64,000 bases of DNA from Pegea sp. RAD2-039 (Eukaryota; Chordata; Thaliacea; Salpida; Salpidae), in NCBI GenBank assembly GCA_034620365.1, contig JAQGEQ010000270.1, forward strand, positions 806,001-870,000, read 5' to 3'. This document shows positions 24,123 to 35,800 of the stretch, in pieces. The notes beneath the pieces were generated by a model that did not search any database, was not told where the DNA came from, and worked only from the letters and a program-made list of their open reading frames with translations. A program made the translations under genes and the position numbers. The first letter of the stretch is position 1. Every line of letters begins with the position of its first letter.

Positions 24123-26336
24123 AAAGATTTGCAAAAGATTTTTCTTCAAAAGCTGATGATAAATTAAGTATTTTTATTCAAGAAAGTATTTTCTGATTTT
24201 ATTCACTTATGAAAGTAGTTGATTTTATATTAATCTTTACTAATGTTACTCGTTTCAAAATCATTTCTAATATCAGGTAATTGCAAATTTGTTACACAGT
24301 GTTTATTTACAAACTAGAAATATTAAAAAAATATATTTTTTATAAAAACAACTTTATTTTACCCAAAAGTTATTATTACTTCCTTTCATTTGAAATTATT
24401 TATCAACTTATAATTTACAGTACTTGCCGAAAAGAGCACTTTCTTTTATCACATTTCATTTATTTGAGATTTGACGTTTTTCAATTTTATTTCTTTCTAT
24501 TATTTGAAATCAATTAAATAATTTTTATCATGATTTTTTTCCAAATAATAAAATGATCGCAAAGAGATGATTTTTCAGTTTGTTTCGTAGATTTTTTGTA
24601 ACTTGTAATAAACCAGTAGAAATTTTCAAACTTATTTTTTTATTCATCAAGGAGTTGAGGTTCTTCAACAAAATTTTTCAAGAAATCATTCAGTTTTAAG
24701 TACATCAAAGAGATTTCTTCAAACTGTCAATAAATCTTTAAATTCTATTTGTATTTAATACAATAAATCCCTAAAATAAAAAGGTTGAAGAGTCTTCTTC
24801 CTGTCTTGCAACAAATGAAAAGTTTAAGGTACCCTTGAAGAGTTTGAGATAATTTTTGTGAACAATAAATATCTGAAAGATTAAATTTATATATTTTTTA
24901 GTTGTGACTTAAACTAAAAAGGATTTATACAAATATTTCCTAAAAAACTATCTAATAAGAAGGTTTGGATAATAATTAAGAAATTATTTTTGTAAAGTTA
25001 TTTCAATCTTTACTTGTTACAAGTTTGAAAGAGTAAAACCTTTTAGAATAAGAAACTTAAAGAGAGTCTATGAATCAAAATGTTTTTGTCTTGAGCCACA
25101 AGCTACATAAATAGATGTTTATGAAACCAAATAACAAGGTAATGCAAGAGTACTAGTTGGAAATATTTAGCGACTGTAAAAGTTATCTTCTGAAGGTTCA
25201 CAAAATAATATTATAATTTATTCTACAAGACCTTGTATGAGCTTACAGCGAGAATCAGACAAAATCTTTGTAATGTGAAAACTAAACTGAGTATAAATTT
25301 GAAAGCTTGCTAGAGACGAAGTCGAGTACAGGCTGAATAAAAAGTCTACTCACTGGAGGTTTTTTGAACAAATACTTGATAAACATAGGTATTACTAAAA
25401 AGGCACGGATAGTTCATTTTCTTTAAACAAGTATCTACAACACTTTTTTTGTAAAGCTGTCAAAATATTTTCTGAAAAGTTAACCTTACAATCGAAACAA
25501 AATTACTGCTAGAAGTAAGCTAGTCCTCAACACTTTAGAAGTCCAATCGTAAGATATTTCCGTACAACAAATTTTAGTGATTGTTTTCTTAATCAGCTTT
25601 ATAGGTCAATTTACTTTGTTCCATAATCAAAGTTTAGATTGCATTTTAAAGGTGTAGTGAAATTAAGACTAGATATATAAAAAGGTACAATACAAGGGAA
25701 AAAAGATTGTTCAGCTTTCTTTGTAACTTATTTAGTTGACTTTCAGTTAGTTTATAAAAGATGAATTGATATTGAAATATAAAGATCTATTGATTGAGAT
25801 ATTCTAACTAATTTATTAACTATACGTAGTAACAAAATGCTCTTAAGTTTCATATGTAATTTATGTGATATCTTCTGTAAGCAACAAAAGTATTCTTAAA
25901 CTAAATCTAAGTTAATTATTGCAAAGCTTACAATGTTAGTAGTTTCTGTGCAATTTATTATTATTGCTCAGGGTTTCTTATAAGGGGAATTTGCATTTAA
26001 ATTACAATTATAAACTAAGATATAAAACAAAACAATATATATATAATATATATTATTCATTTTTATTAAATGATAATATGTTTGTTACTCTTTAATTACT
26101 ACATTTTAATATCCTTGTAAGATCTTTTACAACCATCAATTTATTGTCTAGCCTCGTTAGTACTTATTATATAATCATTTTACTGAAAAAGTTTTTATTG
26201 TTTATTTAAAAGTCAAAATAAATATATGTTTTACTCTTTCAATATTCTACAAAACTTATATAAATATTCAAACTCTTATGATTTATTTTCAATTACTTAT
26301 TACAGTTGTTATTAAAAAATTAATAAGAGAAAGATA
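24123..26336. other. Gene-empty AT-rich region
   Basis: I find no coding or RNA gene. A short (TA)n tract lies around 26036-26054. The rest is low-complexity A/T-rich spacer between KDSR and the GNAT gene. Confidence 0.55.
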
Positions 26337-27029
26337 ATGTCTTCAACCTTAGATATTTTTCAAAAAAGTTTTGGATTGCTGAAAAATCGCAACAAATTCT
26401 TTTTTAGATCTCTTGTTTCTAATGACTTTCAGCAAGCTAATAAATTGGTTTTATTGTACCTGACCCAATCACCAACCTGTAAAGGTTTCAACTTTCCAAT
26501 TAAAGAAGCAGAAGTTATCTCAAAGTGGTATTTAAGCAACTATCTTTGTAATGGAGTCTCATTTGGTGCTTTTGAACAAGATACTCAAAATATGGCAGCT
26601 GTAATGCTTCTAAACCAAAGGAATTATGGGAGTCACTTCATGCCTACAAGGTATCCAAAAGAATATGCTATGAAGTTAAGATTACAGAGTGTACTTGAAG
26701 GTGAATCTATATCAGCAAAACCTTCAGAACTTGGAAGCTTTCTAGATGGAGTTCTAGTTTTAGTAGATCCTAAATATTTTGGATATAGGCTAGCACCTGA
26801 AATGCAATTATTAGCTTTAGAATTTGGGAAAAATTTAGAATGTTTAGAGATTAGATCAATAGTTTCTAGTGATCGTTCTTTAAGAGCTGCACTCAAAAGT
26901 GGCTTTAAAGTTAAAAGTTTGATTAAACTTTCTGAATATGTGGATAGTAGGCTTGGAATTAAACCCTATGATGATGCTAAGCCTCCAAATGATAATTATT
27001 ATTATGTATTCCACAAAATAAATACTTAA
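26337..27029 (+). CDS. GNAT-fold N-acetyltransferase-like protein, single exon
   Basis: One uninterrupted 230-aa frame with normal composition. The pattern fits the GNAT superfamily and is nearest to the arylalkylamine/dopamine N-acetyltransferase-like proteins of invertebrates. A long helical N-terminus is followed by a central strand (SFLDGVLVLVDPKYFG) where GNATs place beta-4 and the acetyl-CoA pyrophosphate loop. Next comes a helix (MQLLALEFGKNLECLEI), then VSSDRSLRAALKSGFK, which resembles the GNAT 'N..s..l..klGF' segment. The usual R/Q-x-x-G-x-G/A loop is poor here (YFGYRLA), so catalytic activity is uncertain. Acceptor-like AG dinucleotides lie within 10 nt of the ATG. Substrate unknown; family assignment is inferred from pattern only. 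Confidence 0.6.
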   Translation: MSSTLDIFQKSFGLLKNRNKFFFRSLVSNDFQQANKLVLLYLTQSPTCKGFNFPIKEAEVISKWYLSNYLCNGVSFGAFEQDTQNMAAVMLLNQRNYGSHFMPTRYPKEYAMKLRLQSVLEGESISAKPSELGSFLDGVLVLVDPKYFGYRLAPEMQLLALEFGKNLECLEIRSIVSSDRSLRAALKSGFKVKSLIKLSEYVDSRLGIKPYDDAKPPNDNYYYVFHKINT

Positions 27030-28527
27030 AAACTCATTTAATTTTATTCATGGGCTTTTGGTCTTTAAAACTAATTAATTAGTAATTTGCAGATCATACT
27101 ACAGTTGCAGAACTCTTAATATTTTATTTTAATGAACTTTTATATTTTGTTGATTCTTATCTCATTCTTATCTATTATTAAAAGATTACAAATTTATCTG
27201 TTTGGTTTTATCATTAGATATCTTACTGTCAAGATCAGAATAAACTATCTTAATTTATACATTTTTTAATGCTCCAAGCCAGTTATTAAGATATTTTGTT
27301 TTTCTAGATAATATTTATTCAGATATTTTTATAATTTTTATATATTTATTTCAAATTCAATTTTGTTTGTAAAGTTCTGAAAGGATATGTGAAGTTTGAG
27401 ACTTCTTTTATGAAGCAGTTTTTTCAAACTTAAAATTAGATCTTCCAGTAACAATCATTCTAATCAAATAACTTTTTGAGTTTTTGACTCATCCAATAAG
27501 ATGCCTATGAGCAGGATCATGACCTTTTCAGATGTCATCTTCCACCAAAATTACTATAGGAGTGTTTGAGAGTGTTCTAGCTGATATGCTTTCCTTACAT
27601 GTTAAACTTAATATTAAACAGTTTATCATTTGTTAATTGACTTATGTAGTTACATTTTTATTTCTTTACCTTTTTATGATCATTTTTCAAGATCAGAGAA
27701 ATTATTAAAATTCATTTCATATTTTCTTTTGTTAAATTTATTTTATCAGTTTAAACGTTTAAAAAAATCACTTTTAACTGAGAGAAAAGTTTATTTTGAT
27801 CATTTTAATGCAACTATTTAATGATTTTACTTCATATCAACTTTTTAAAGCAGTGTTTAAATAAATGAACATTAATAAAAACCGGGGATCGGGCATCTTT
27901 ACTCAGTTTCGAATGGATGTAAGTCACTTTTTCGTTCATTTTTTGGTCTTTGTAAAACAAATACGTAAAACATCTTCCTATGCTATCCAAGCATTTCAAC
28001 ATATCTTACAGATTGCAGGGCTAAATATTTTTTGAGGCAATTCACAAAGAAGAGATGTCTTTGAAAGTAACCAAATATTTTCATTGTAGTCAGGATCAGG
28101 AAAGTTTCTGACATAAGTGCTTTTACTGCGATTAATGATTTCAAGGTTTCGATTCCTGAAAATTTCTATTATTAGCTTGTAATTGGCATTCCTAACTAAA
28201 ATATTTACTTCAAACCATTTTTATATTTGAAATCAAAATTAGTTCTTTAATATTTGTTTTGAATTATTTATCAGTAGTTTGTTCAGCAATTAAAGTACAC
28301 CATTTGTTGATTTATTTTTCTCAAGTGTATTCAGAGCTAATTTCATTCAATAGAAATATATAAATAATAATTTCAACAAATACACAATAAGACATCTAAT
28401 CACATGAAAGCTATTAAGTTAAAAGGTGAACGGGTAAGGGGTAACATAATATTAATAAACGAAACAAAACTTTGATAAAGTTTAAAATCAATCTAACGAA
28501 AACAAATCACACCGTAAACAATTTAAT
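27030..28527. other. Intergenic region
   Basis: I find no gene. The segment near 27885-27990 is slightly less AT-rich (it contains ACCGGGGATCGGGCATC) but shows no protein or RNA family I recognise. It may include the flank of the Tigger-derived insertion that begins at 28528. Confidence 0.5.
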
Positions 28528-29367
28528 TTATATTGGAACTCTTGCTGAAAAAGGAAAGAATGGAGGTTTGCTTTCTCGTTTCTTAGCAGAAAAATCACGG
28601 AATTGGACAAGTTGTGACACACTTTGTGGTGTGGCTTCTGGTTGACAACGATAGTAGGCTAAGTAATCATCCATTTTCTGCATGGCTTCACCGTGAGAGA
28701 ATGGACACTTTGATGACTGTGGAACATCATTTTCGTCTTCAACCTTCTCATCCGCCTCTTTTTCGTTGTCTCCAGAAATCAGTGCAACAATTCCTTGCTT
28801 GTCCATGTGCTTATACCCAGGACCATCGCAACTCATCCAGTTTTGGATATCATCGTCTGTAAATGTAAATTCATTAACGAATTGCCCAGTAGATGAGCTA
28901 TCTGAACTTAATTTCTCACCGCATGCTTTGAAACTCCTCAGGCCGAATCTCCTGCAAAACCTCCATTGAAACCCCGAACTTGCTAAAAAGGGCTTAGAGT
29001 GTTCACCGTAAATTAAACGGTGGAACTCAGAGGCCTTTTTTAACAGTATTGGACCAGTTACTGGACAGCCCTTCTCACGTTCCTGACGAAACCAAATGTA
29101 AAGGGCGCTGTCCAGCTTGTCAAAGTAGCCTCCCTTTACTTTTTTGGCAGTTTTAACGGCTCCAGTTAGTCCCAGCTCCTCCTTTTCGGCTTTAAACTTT
29201 TTAAACTTCTCCTCGCTTCTCAAAATGTCATTCAAAGTCGACTTGCCTATGTTGAATTGGCTCATTATAACAGATTTAGTCACATTCTTCTTTACCATTT
29301 CGCAAACTTTTAGCTTGTCTTCAATTGTTAGTTGAACTCGTTTTCTTTTCCTTGCTGTCTTATCCAT
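28528..29367 (-). CDS. Tigger/pogo transposase-derived protein lacking DDE domain
   Basis: Intact 279-aa single-exon ORF. Residues 1-60 form a psq/CENP-B-type HTH (LTIEDKLKVCEMVKKN..., SVIMSQFNIGKSTLNDIL). Residues about 80-155 form the CENP-B helix-turn-helix (LYIWFRQEREKGCPVTGPIL and FQWRFCRRFGLRS). GEKLSSDSSS at about 154-163 is the block that in Tigger elements leads into the DDE_1 nuclease, but here the frame passes directly to the Tigger C-terminal tail (DDDIQNWMSCD, then SHGEAMQKMDDYLAYYRCQP and FRDFSAKKRESK). The whole catalytic domain, roughly 200 residues, is therefore absent without loss of frame. It could be a nonautonomous derivative or a domesticated DNA-binding protein. No terminal inverted repeats were found. 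Confidence 0.85.
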   Translation of the reverse strand: MDKTARKRKRVQLTIEDKLKVCEMVKKNVTKSVIMSQFNIGKSTLNDILRSEEKFKKFKAEKEELGLTGAVKTAKKVKGGYFDKLDSALYIWFRQEREKGCPVTGPILLKKASEFHRLIYGEHSKPFLASSGFQWRFCRRFGLRSFKACGEKLSSDSSSTGQFVNEFTFTDDDIQNWMSCDGPGYKHMDKQGIVALISGDNEKEADEKVEDENDVPQSSKCPFSHGEAMQKMDDYLAYYRCQPEATPQSVSQLVQFRDFSAKKRESKPPFFPFSARVPI

Positions 29368-30198
29368 TTTTCAAACCTGGTATGTTGACTGTGTCAAACG
29401 TACTTACAAATAAACCTGAAGTGATCGAAGTTACTTGCTAAATGTTACTTACCGACGTAGATGTAGAATGTACGTATAATCCTCAGTTATCACGTCGTAG
29501 TATATGTTTTAAGACCAAACTCCAGCAAACAAACTTGCGACATAAGCTTAAAAATGGATTTATTGTCAGTTTTCCAGTGATCTCCATTCAGGAAAACATT
29601 GATTTTAGAATTAATTAAATCAACTTCTCGACTGAAACCGGACGGATTATAGCATTATAGCGAGGATGCATAAAAATGAAGATAAATAAAACTAGATACA
29701 GTGAACATTCGTATCTTGTTATAAAATATATTTATTATAATTGGCATGATAATGAAGAAGGCAGAGTAGAAAATAACCGATTTAATGATAACGAAGCGAC
29801 TTCACAAAAATGTACTAACTAACTATACTCTACAATTAAAAATATTATGCCACAAATCAGTTAGAAAGTAAAACTAAATTTCTTAAGTACAAATTTAATT
29901 CATTTTAACATCAGATTTACTATCAGATTTCATGATGAAAACTAGATAAGAAATACTATCATGGTTTAAAAGATATGAACGAAGCCTAAGACAATGTTAC
30001 AGATAAAATACTTGATTTGATTAACCTTAAGCTGTTTTAGAAATAAAACAAACATCACTCATAATTTGAAATAATAACAAGAAATACAAAGTTAAGAAAG
30101 GATAATAAAACGTCATGAAATAAGGCTGTAAAAGGTTAATAAAAAAATACCAAATATAGTCTTACTACTTGATTATACAAATTATTTTAAGTGACACC
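29368..30198. other. Intergenic region
   Basis: No gene seen. The segment CGGATTATAGCATTATAGCGAGG near 29642-29665 resembles ends of pogo/Tigger elements, but no matching inverted partner was found on the 28.4 kb side. Confidence 0.45.
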
Positions 30199-31476
30199 TC
30201 AAGATTTAGAAAGTAATGGTTGTTTGTCATCACTGTTTTCTATATTCAAATGTACATCTGAATGTATGCCAGTTGGTCTAACAACTGATAATGAAGATCT
30301 AGCAGCTCTACCTTTAGCTACTTTAATTTTTTTTTGGATGTCAATATATACATCAGTTTCATCAACAATTTCTTCGCCTATCAATTCTTCAATTACATCT
30401 TCAAGAGTTAGAACACCAACAACAAAATCATCTAGAGCTATTTCTGTGGCTGTATTTGTTAGTTTTTGTGGGTTTTGAACCACCATAAACATGTGACTTT
30501 TTTTAAGTTGAAACAAATTAAGACATTCATAAAGATGAGTATCTCCAGTTACAACTAATAAGTCACGCTTATGTGAAAGGAACACTTCACTTATTGGTGT
30601 ACACATTCCAGGGTCAAATTTAATCAAGGTTTTAACGAGTAATAGACCTATGAAATTATTTTTAGACTCCCAATATACAGGAACTCTAGAATGACCTCTA
30701 CAAATTATTTCATCCATAAGTTTTCTATCCAAAAAAGAGTTATAATCTATAGAAAACAAATCTTGGATTGGTGTACAAATCTCTGAAACATTTTTATCTT
30801 TCATTGATAGAGCACCTTTTATTATAAGAGCTTCATCTTCAGTTAGTGGTTCTTCATTATTAGCGTCTTGATGAGTCTGATGTAAATCAACTAAAGCTTT
30901 AAGTTCAGCTCGACGAAAAAATGTCCCATGCTCTTTTCCTAGGACCAGATCTAAAAGCTTTGCGATTGGCCATGAAATTGGAAAAGTGATGAATATTAGA
31001 AAGTAAACTAATGGTGACAAGGCTGCACCAATAGCCAAACCATATCTTGTGCAAAGCGCTTGAGGAACAACTTCTCCAAATATCAAAACTGCTGTTACAG
31101 AAACAATAATTGCAGTCAAAGGATTTGAAACTTTATCTAGGAACAAAGGCATGCTCTCAACAGCAGCAGCATTAGCAAGCAACAAAGTCACTAACAACAA
31201 ATGATGTCTTTTAACTAGGGGTAAAATCTTTGTAGCATATTTCTGTTCATCTGGTTTTCCTCCAGAAGAAAGAACATTTAAACTCATAACATCCAGTGAT
31301 AATAGACCCATAGTCAAACCACTCATTAAGCCTGCAAGTAAGACAAGAGCAATATAAATTGATAAGTAAATCCAAAACCAAGTATCTTCAGGTGAAAGTG
31401 TTTCTACAGCTTCAAAGATTGTTCCATTACAATCTAGTTTATCTTCTTTGATTTCTATACATTGTTCAAGCATCAT
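30199..31476 (-). CDS. DUF21-CBS protein, CNNM/Mam3-type cation transporter
   Basis: A single 425-aa exon. A short N-terminal segment precedes the DUF21/CNNM membrane domain with four hydrophobic segments. It carries GLMSGLTMGLLSLD, HHLLLVTLLLANA, FGEVVPQALCTRYGLAIGA and the LVLGKEHGTFFRRAELKALV block. Next is a CBS pair (TPIQDLFSIDYNSFLDRKLM; GHSRVPVYW; GLLLVKTLIKFD) ending in LTLEDVIEELIGEEIVDETD. There is no C-terminal cNMP-like domain. Length and motif spacing match yeast Mam3 and plant CBSDUF proteins more closely than the larger animal CNNM1-4. CNNM-family proteins move or regulate Mg2+ and other divalent cations at plasma or vacuolar membranes. TTCTTTTAAG lies 11 nt before two consecutive ATGs. 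It is intronless, unlike most neighbours. Confidence 0.9.
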   Translation of the reverse strand: MMLEQCIEIKEDKLDCNGTIFEAVETLSPEDTWFWIYLSIYIALVLLAGLMSGLTMGLLSLDVMSLNVLSSGGKPDEQKYATKILPLVKRHHLLLVTLLLANAAAVESMPLFLDKVSNPLTAIIVSVTAVLIFGEVVPQALCTRYGLAIGAALSPLVYFLIFITFPISWPIAKLLDLVLGKEHGTFFRRAELKALVDLHQTHQDANNEEPLTEDEALIIKGALSMKDKNVSEICTPIQDLFSIDYNSFLDRKLMDEIICRGHSRVPVYWESKNNFIGLLLVKTLIKFDPGMCTPISEVFLSHKRDLLVVTGDTHLYECLNLFQLKKSHMFMVVQNPQKLTNTATEIALDDFVVGVLTLEDVIEELIGEEIVDETDVYIDIQKKIKVAKGRAARSSLSVVRPTGIHSDVHLNIENSDDKQPLLSKS

Positions 31477-32859
31477 GATATCAAAGCCTTAAAAGAATAT
31501 CAGGATATTCTAAACTTAAATAGTTTCTAAAAAATTATTAAGAATGTTAATTCAATTTTACATTAAAATATTTCAATTTAAAATCTTACTATTATAATAC
31601 AGCATCAACTATCCAAAATTATATAGAAGTAATAGAATGTGTTAATTATAATTCATCTTTTTACAGCTAAAATATACTTTAAGTAAATGCATGTAATAAT
31701 TAAAAAAATTGTTAGTATATCAAGCTTATGTTTTTTGGCAGATGTATAAAAATACTTTTCTTTCAAATAAGTTACAAATAAAGAAAATTATGACAAATAG
31801 ATAATATACAGAAGTGAATAAAAATCAGTTTTATAAATACTTAAGAAAAGTAGGTGGTTTTATTTTTTACTTATTTACTCATTAGAATATTAAAAAAACT
31901 AAGAAACAGTTCTTTTGATATAAAAGGAATAAATAATCAAACTTTAAACAGCGGCGGAAGTTACAAGAATTTATTTTGTTTACTTTTCGCTTTCTTGCTC
32001 TACGAGCTTCCAAGTACAAACTTTATGGCGTATTTTAAATTCCAACTTAAAGTTTTGTTTCATAATTTGATAAAACGAAGAAAAAGAAAAAAAATGTTAA
32101 TAACTTTTTAATTAATGAATAAAAATAAATTGATTTCTAAAATTATAGCTACTCATTAGTTGTTGTATTTATGACAAGCATGAAAACTGTCGACCATCGA
32201 TAAAAGTCAACATTGTAATAATATTAATGCTAGAGTGTAAAAAAGCGCTATAACTTTATTAATAGCTCACTAACGATCAAAATTGTTATTATTTTTACCA
32301 GTTATTAGATGCCAACCAAAATAATAAAATATAAAACCTGAACGATTTTATGAGGTTATCTTAGAATAGAAACTAAAACATTTGTTTGAAAATCTTTTGC
32401 AAAATTTAAATTAAGCTCGGTGATACTGTTCTTCAAAGCAAGAATTTTAAAAGAAGCCTGATAACTTTTGACCTTGATGAGTTTAACATTTCAAGTAATT
32501 GACACCTTTTAAACTTTTACTACTGACACTAAAAAAAATTGAAATATTTTTCTAAATAACCACATTTAAAAATAACATAAAAATTAAGTTCACATTTAAT
32601 TACTTTATTTGCTAAACCTAAAACTTGCAATAATTTTTGGCCATTATTATTATCTGCTTGGTAACGTTCAATGTTCCCGCGTTACAACGATGTTTTGATT
32701 TTTATTCGATGCAGTTTACTTGGCTTGATTTTTTTATTCTTTTATATCAGTACCTAATATTAAAATTGTTTTATACAACTAGTTTTTTTTCAATTATTTT
32801 ATGATGTAGACATCACATATTTATTATTAACTTTGGATTGCTTTTCAGGTTTTTTAAAC
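31477..32859. other. Intergenic region between divergent genes
   Basis: This spacer separates the CNNM-like gene (-) from FANCI (+), so it must hold both promoters or SL-addition sites. The splice acceptor TTTTCAG at 32842-32848 is 11 nt before the FANCI ATG. I see no coding or RNA gene and no clear promoter motif. Confidence 0.5.
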
Positions 32860-35800
32860 ATGGCCAGTGAAAAAATTTTGCTTTATTTACAAAATTGTAA
32901 TAATCAGCTATTATGTGAAGAATTGGATAAGTTATCTGATTCACAGATTGAAGAATTACTCAGAAATGAAGCCAATGAGTTTAACAAAAGTTTTCTGAAA
33001 ATAATTGAAGCAGTTGTTATAGGTTTGTATTTAGATGTTTTTACAAGTATAGATTTTTGCAAACTATCTCTGATTTTACATTTAATAATTTCATGTACTG
33101 TCTTAGCTATTTACTTTTAATAATTTATATTTTAAAGGTTTAAAAAATAAAGATAGGCTTTCTCATATCATTTTGTACGTTTTCAAATGTATATTCAAAA
33201 TATTAAGGAGTGTAAAAGAATGTCTGCATATCAATGAATATAATCAATATCTTATGAGAGAAGTATGTTATTGTTTATTTTAAAATTATGTTTGTAATAT
33301 TTATCTTTTTTTTATTCACCCATTTAAAGGCTTACCTATTTTATTGTTTTTTTAGTTTCTTTTTTTTATTTTATAGATGGTTGTCTTAAAACCTGATGAT
33401 TATGTTGAATTATGTTTATTGATGATAGATGCCATTGTTGATCAAGAAACAAAAAATTATTCTTGGTTGTTATTACTTTCAAAGGTTTCAACTTTACTTA
33501 TATTTGACTGCATTATTGATCATTACTATATCATTATTAAATAAGATAGCAAATAAAAAAATGTAATTTATCATAAAATAAATAAAATTAATTTTAAACT
33601 TTCAGGCATTTAGCTTGTCTGTTCAATATCCAAGATTAAATTCTGACAGAAGCTTACAATGTGCTGATGGTACGAAGTTTAAAACTGAAATGATTTCTAA
33701 GCTATGTGGCATTGAATGGCAAAATGAATTTACAACAACTTTTGCGAAAGTTATTAGGTAAAGATTGGATTTTATGAATCTTTTGTAATCTGATTTTTGT
33801 ATTTTTTAGTGATGCAAATTTTAATGCAAGTGATAGTGAACAAATTTTGTTAAAGTTTTTTGAACAATTTGAAGTTCTTGATTTGCATGACTTGCCCTAT
33901 TTTATGAATGACTTGATCAAGTTCTCTACTAATGTTAAACAAACCAAACAAATTTTGACTGCTGTCTTCAGTTTTTTCAAGGATAAACAAGAATGCATCA
34001 ACGGTAAAAAATGTTTTATATTTGAAACTTATCAACATTAATTAGTTAAGTAATATACTCTTATTTTGATTATTATCACAAGTGAAGTTTAGTTTTATTT
34101 TTTCAGCTTCACATGAAGGAAATGTTTCAGAAGTGATGAATAAATTTCAGTTATCTGAATGTCAAGGAGTTTTACTTGTTTCCATAAAAAAAAATCCTTG
34201 GCAAAATATTAAACTAAACAAACCTGTTCTTGCATTATTAAAAGTGAAGATTTTGCTACAAAATGTAATATCTTGAGAATAAAAAATGATTTGTTACAGG
34301 CAGCTAAGGAAAGTTTATTAGAAGTTTCATTAACATCCTTTCTATTCGGCTTAAGTTTTGTGTTGGCTTCTGATACCAGGTTTAAAGATGAAATCTACGT
34401 TTTGCTTCGTCAACTCATTTTCAAGTAAGTTAATTAAAAACAGTTTTTTCACTTTATAATTATTTTTTTATCAGGAATTTTCAGGTGAAACATCAACTGA
34501 TTGCTGAAAACTGGTTGAAATTCTGCATACTACCTAGAATAAACATTAAGAGTCTCTTTTCTCAAGTAGTAAGTTTTTTTTTCAATATAGATTCGTATAT
34601 TTCGCTCCATGAAATTCATTTATTTTCTTTTTTAATTTAAGGTAGAAAATACTAAATTGAAAGATTGGTCAATAATCCAAAATGGAATTATTGAATTTTG
34701 TTTTATTTTGTTGGACTATTATGGATTTAAAATCAGTAAGATTGTCATTTGAAAATTCCAAGATTTTTTATGATGCAAAATGTGTTTTTAGATGCTCTCA
34801 TGAAAACGTTTCCACGTGAAATAAAGAAGGTCCCCTCACCACAACAAGATGTTCTTGATCTTTCGGTGTCTATATTAGCTTCCTTGTTCAAGATAAATGA
34901 TCAATGTCAACAACGGATTTTACATAAAATACTTTTTCTTATCCAAACCAACAAGACTACAGTATCATACCAGTACATATGTAAGAAGGAATTATTTCGA
35001 TTTTTGATTTGATGATAAAATGATGATTTTTCAGCACTTTTGAAAGTTATGGTTAAAACTTATCCGCAATTTCTCACCAGAAATTTATCAGAGGTTCGTC
35101 AACTTCTCAACAAATTGAGATGTTTAAGTAACATAGTTGATTTTGTAGCTTCGAATAACAGTAGAAGATATCAACTCCATGCATCCGAATAACTCCATGA
35201 AGTTGATCGCTTCCTTGATGCCTTTTGTAAGATCCAATCACAGCTTCAGGGACATTTTAATGCTGTCTCTTCGCAAGGCTCTATCTTCAAAGTACTTTAT
35301 TTCCGACCTAATCATCACTTCAATAAACTTTCTCTTCTGTTTAGATCTACAAACTCTCAAATATCAGGGATTTACGGCTTCTTAAACTTTCTGAGATGCT
35401 TTCCTCTTCAAGATTCCGTCACTTACAGTCAACTTTCTAGTCAATCTAGTCAATCTGTTTTCTCGATTGCAACCCAGGTTTTTGTCAGTTGATCAACCAC
35501 TCTCTGTTTCATGGGATCTTTTATTTCAGTCATCAAGTGATCTTTTATCATATAACAAGGGAAGACCTGTAAACAGTGAATTCTTGTGCCTTGAAATCAT
35601 GCAGATCTTACGTAGATGTCTGCAACAGAAGTGTGAGATTCGTTGTGAATTTTATTCTGGAGTTAGTTGGGTGTCTTCGAAGAATATCAAACTTATTCCA
35701 TTTGTTGTTGATGTTTTGATGAAGCAGTTCAAGTAAATCATTCTCTTCTTCTACATCTATCTCATTTTTGATCATTTCAGGAAGTATTTTGAATCAGAAG

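Noticed and set aside
35461..35540. Apparent frameshift in FANCI between IATQ and SSSDLL
   Set aside because: A 52-nt GT-AG intron at 35478-35529 restores the frame with both phases equal to zero, so no break is needed.
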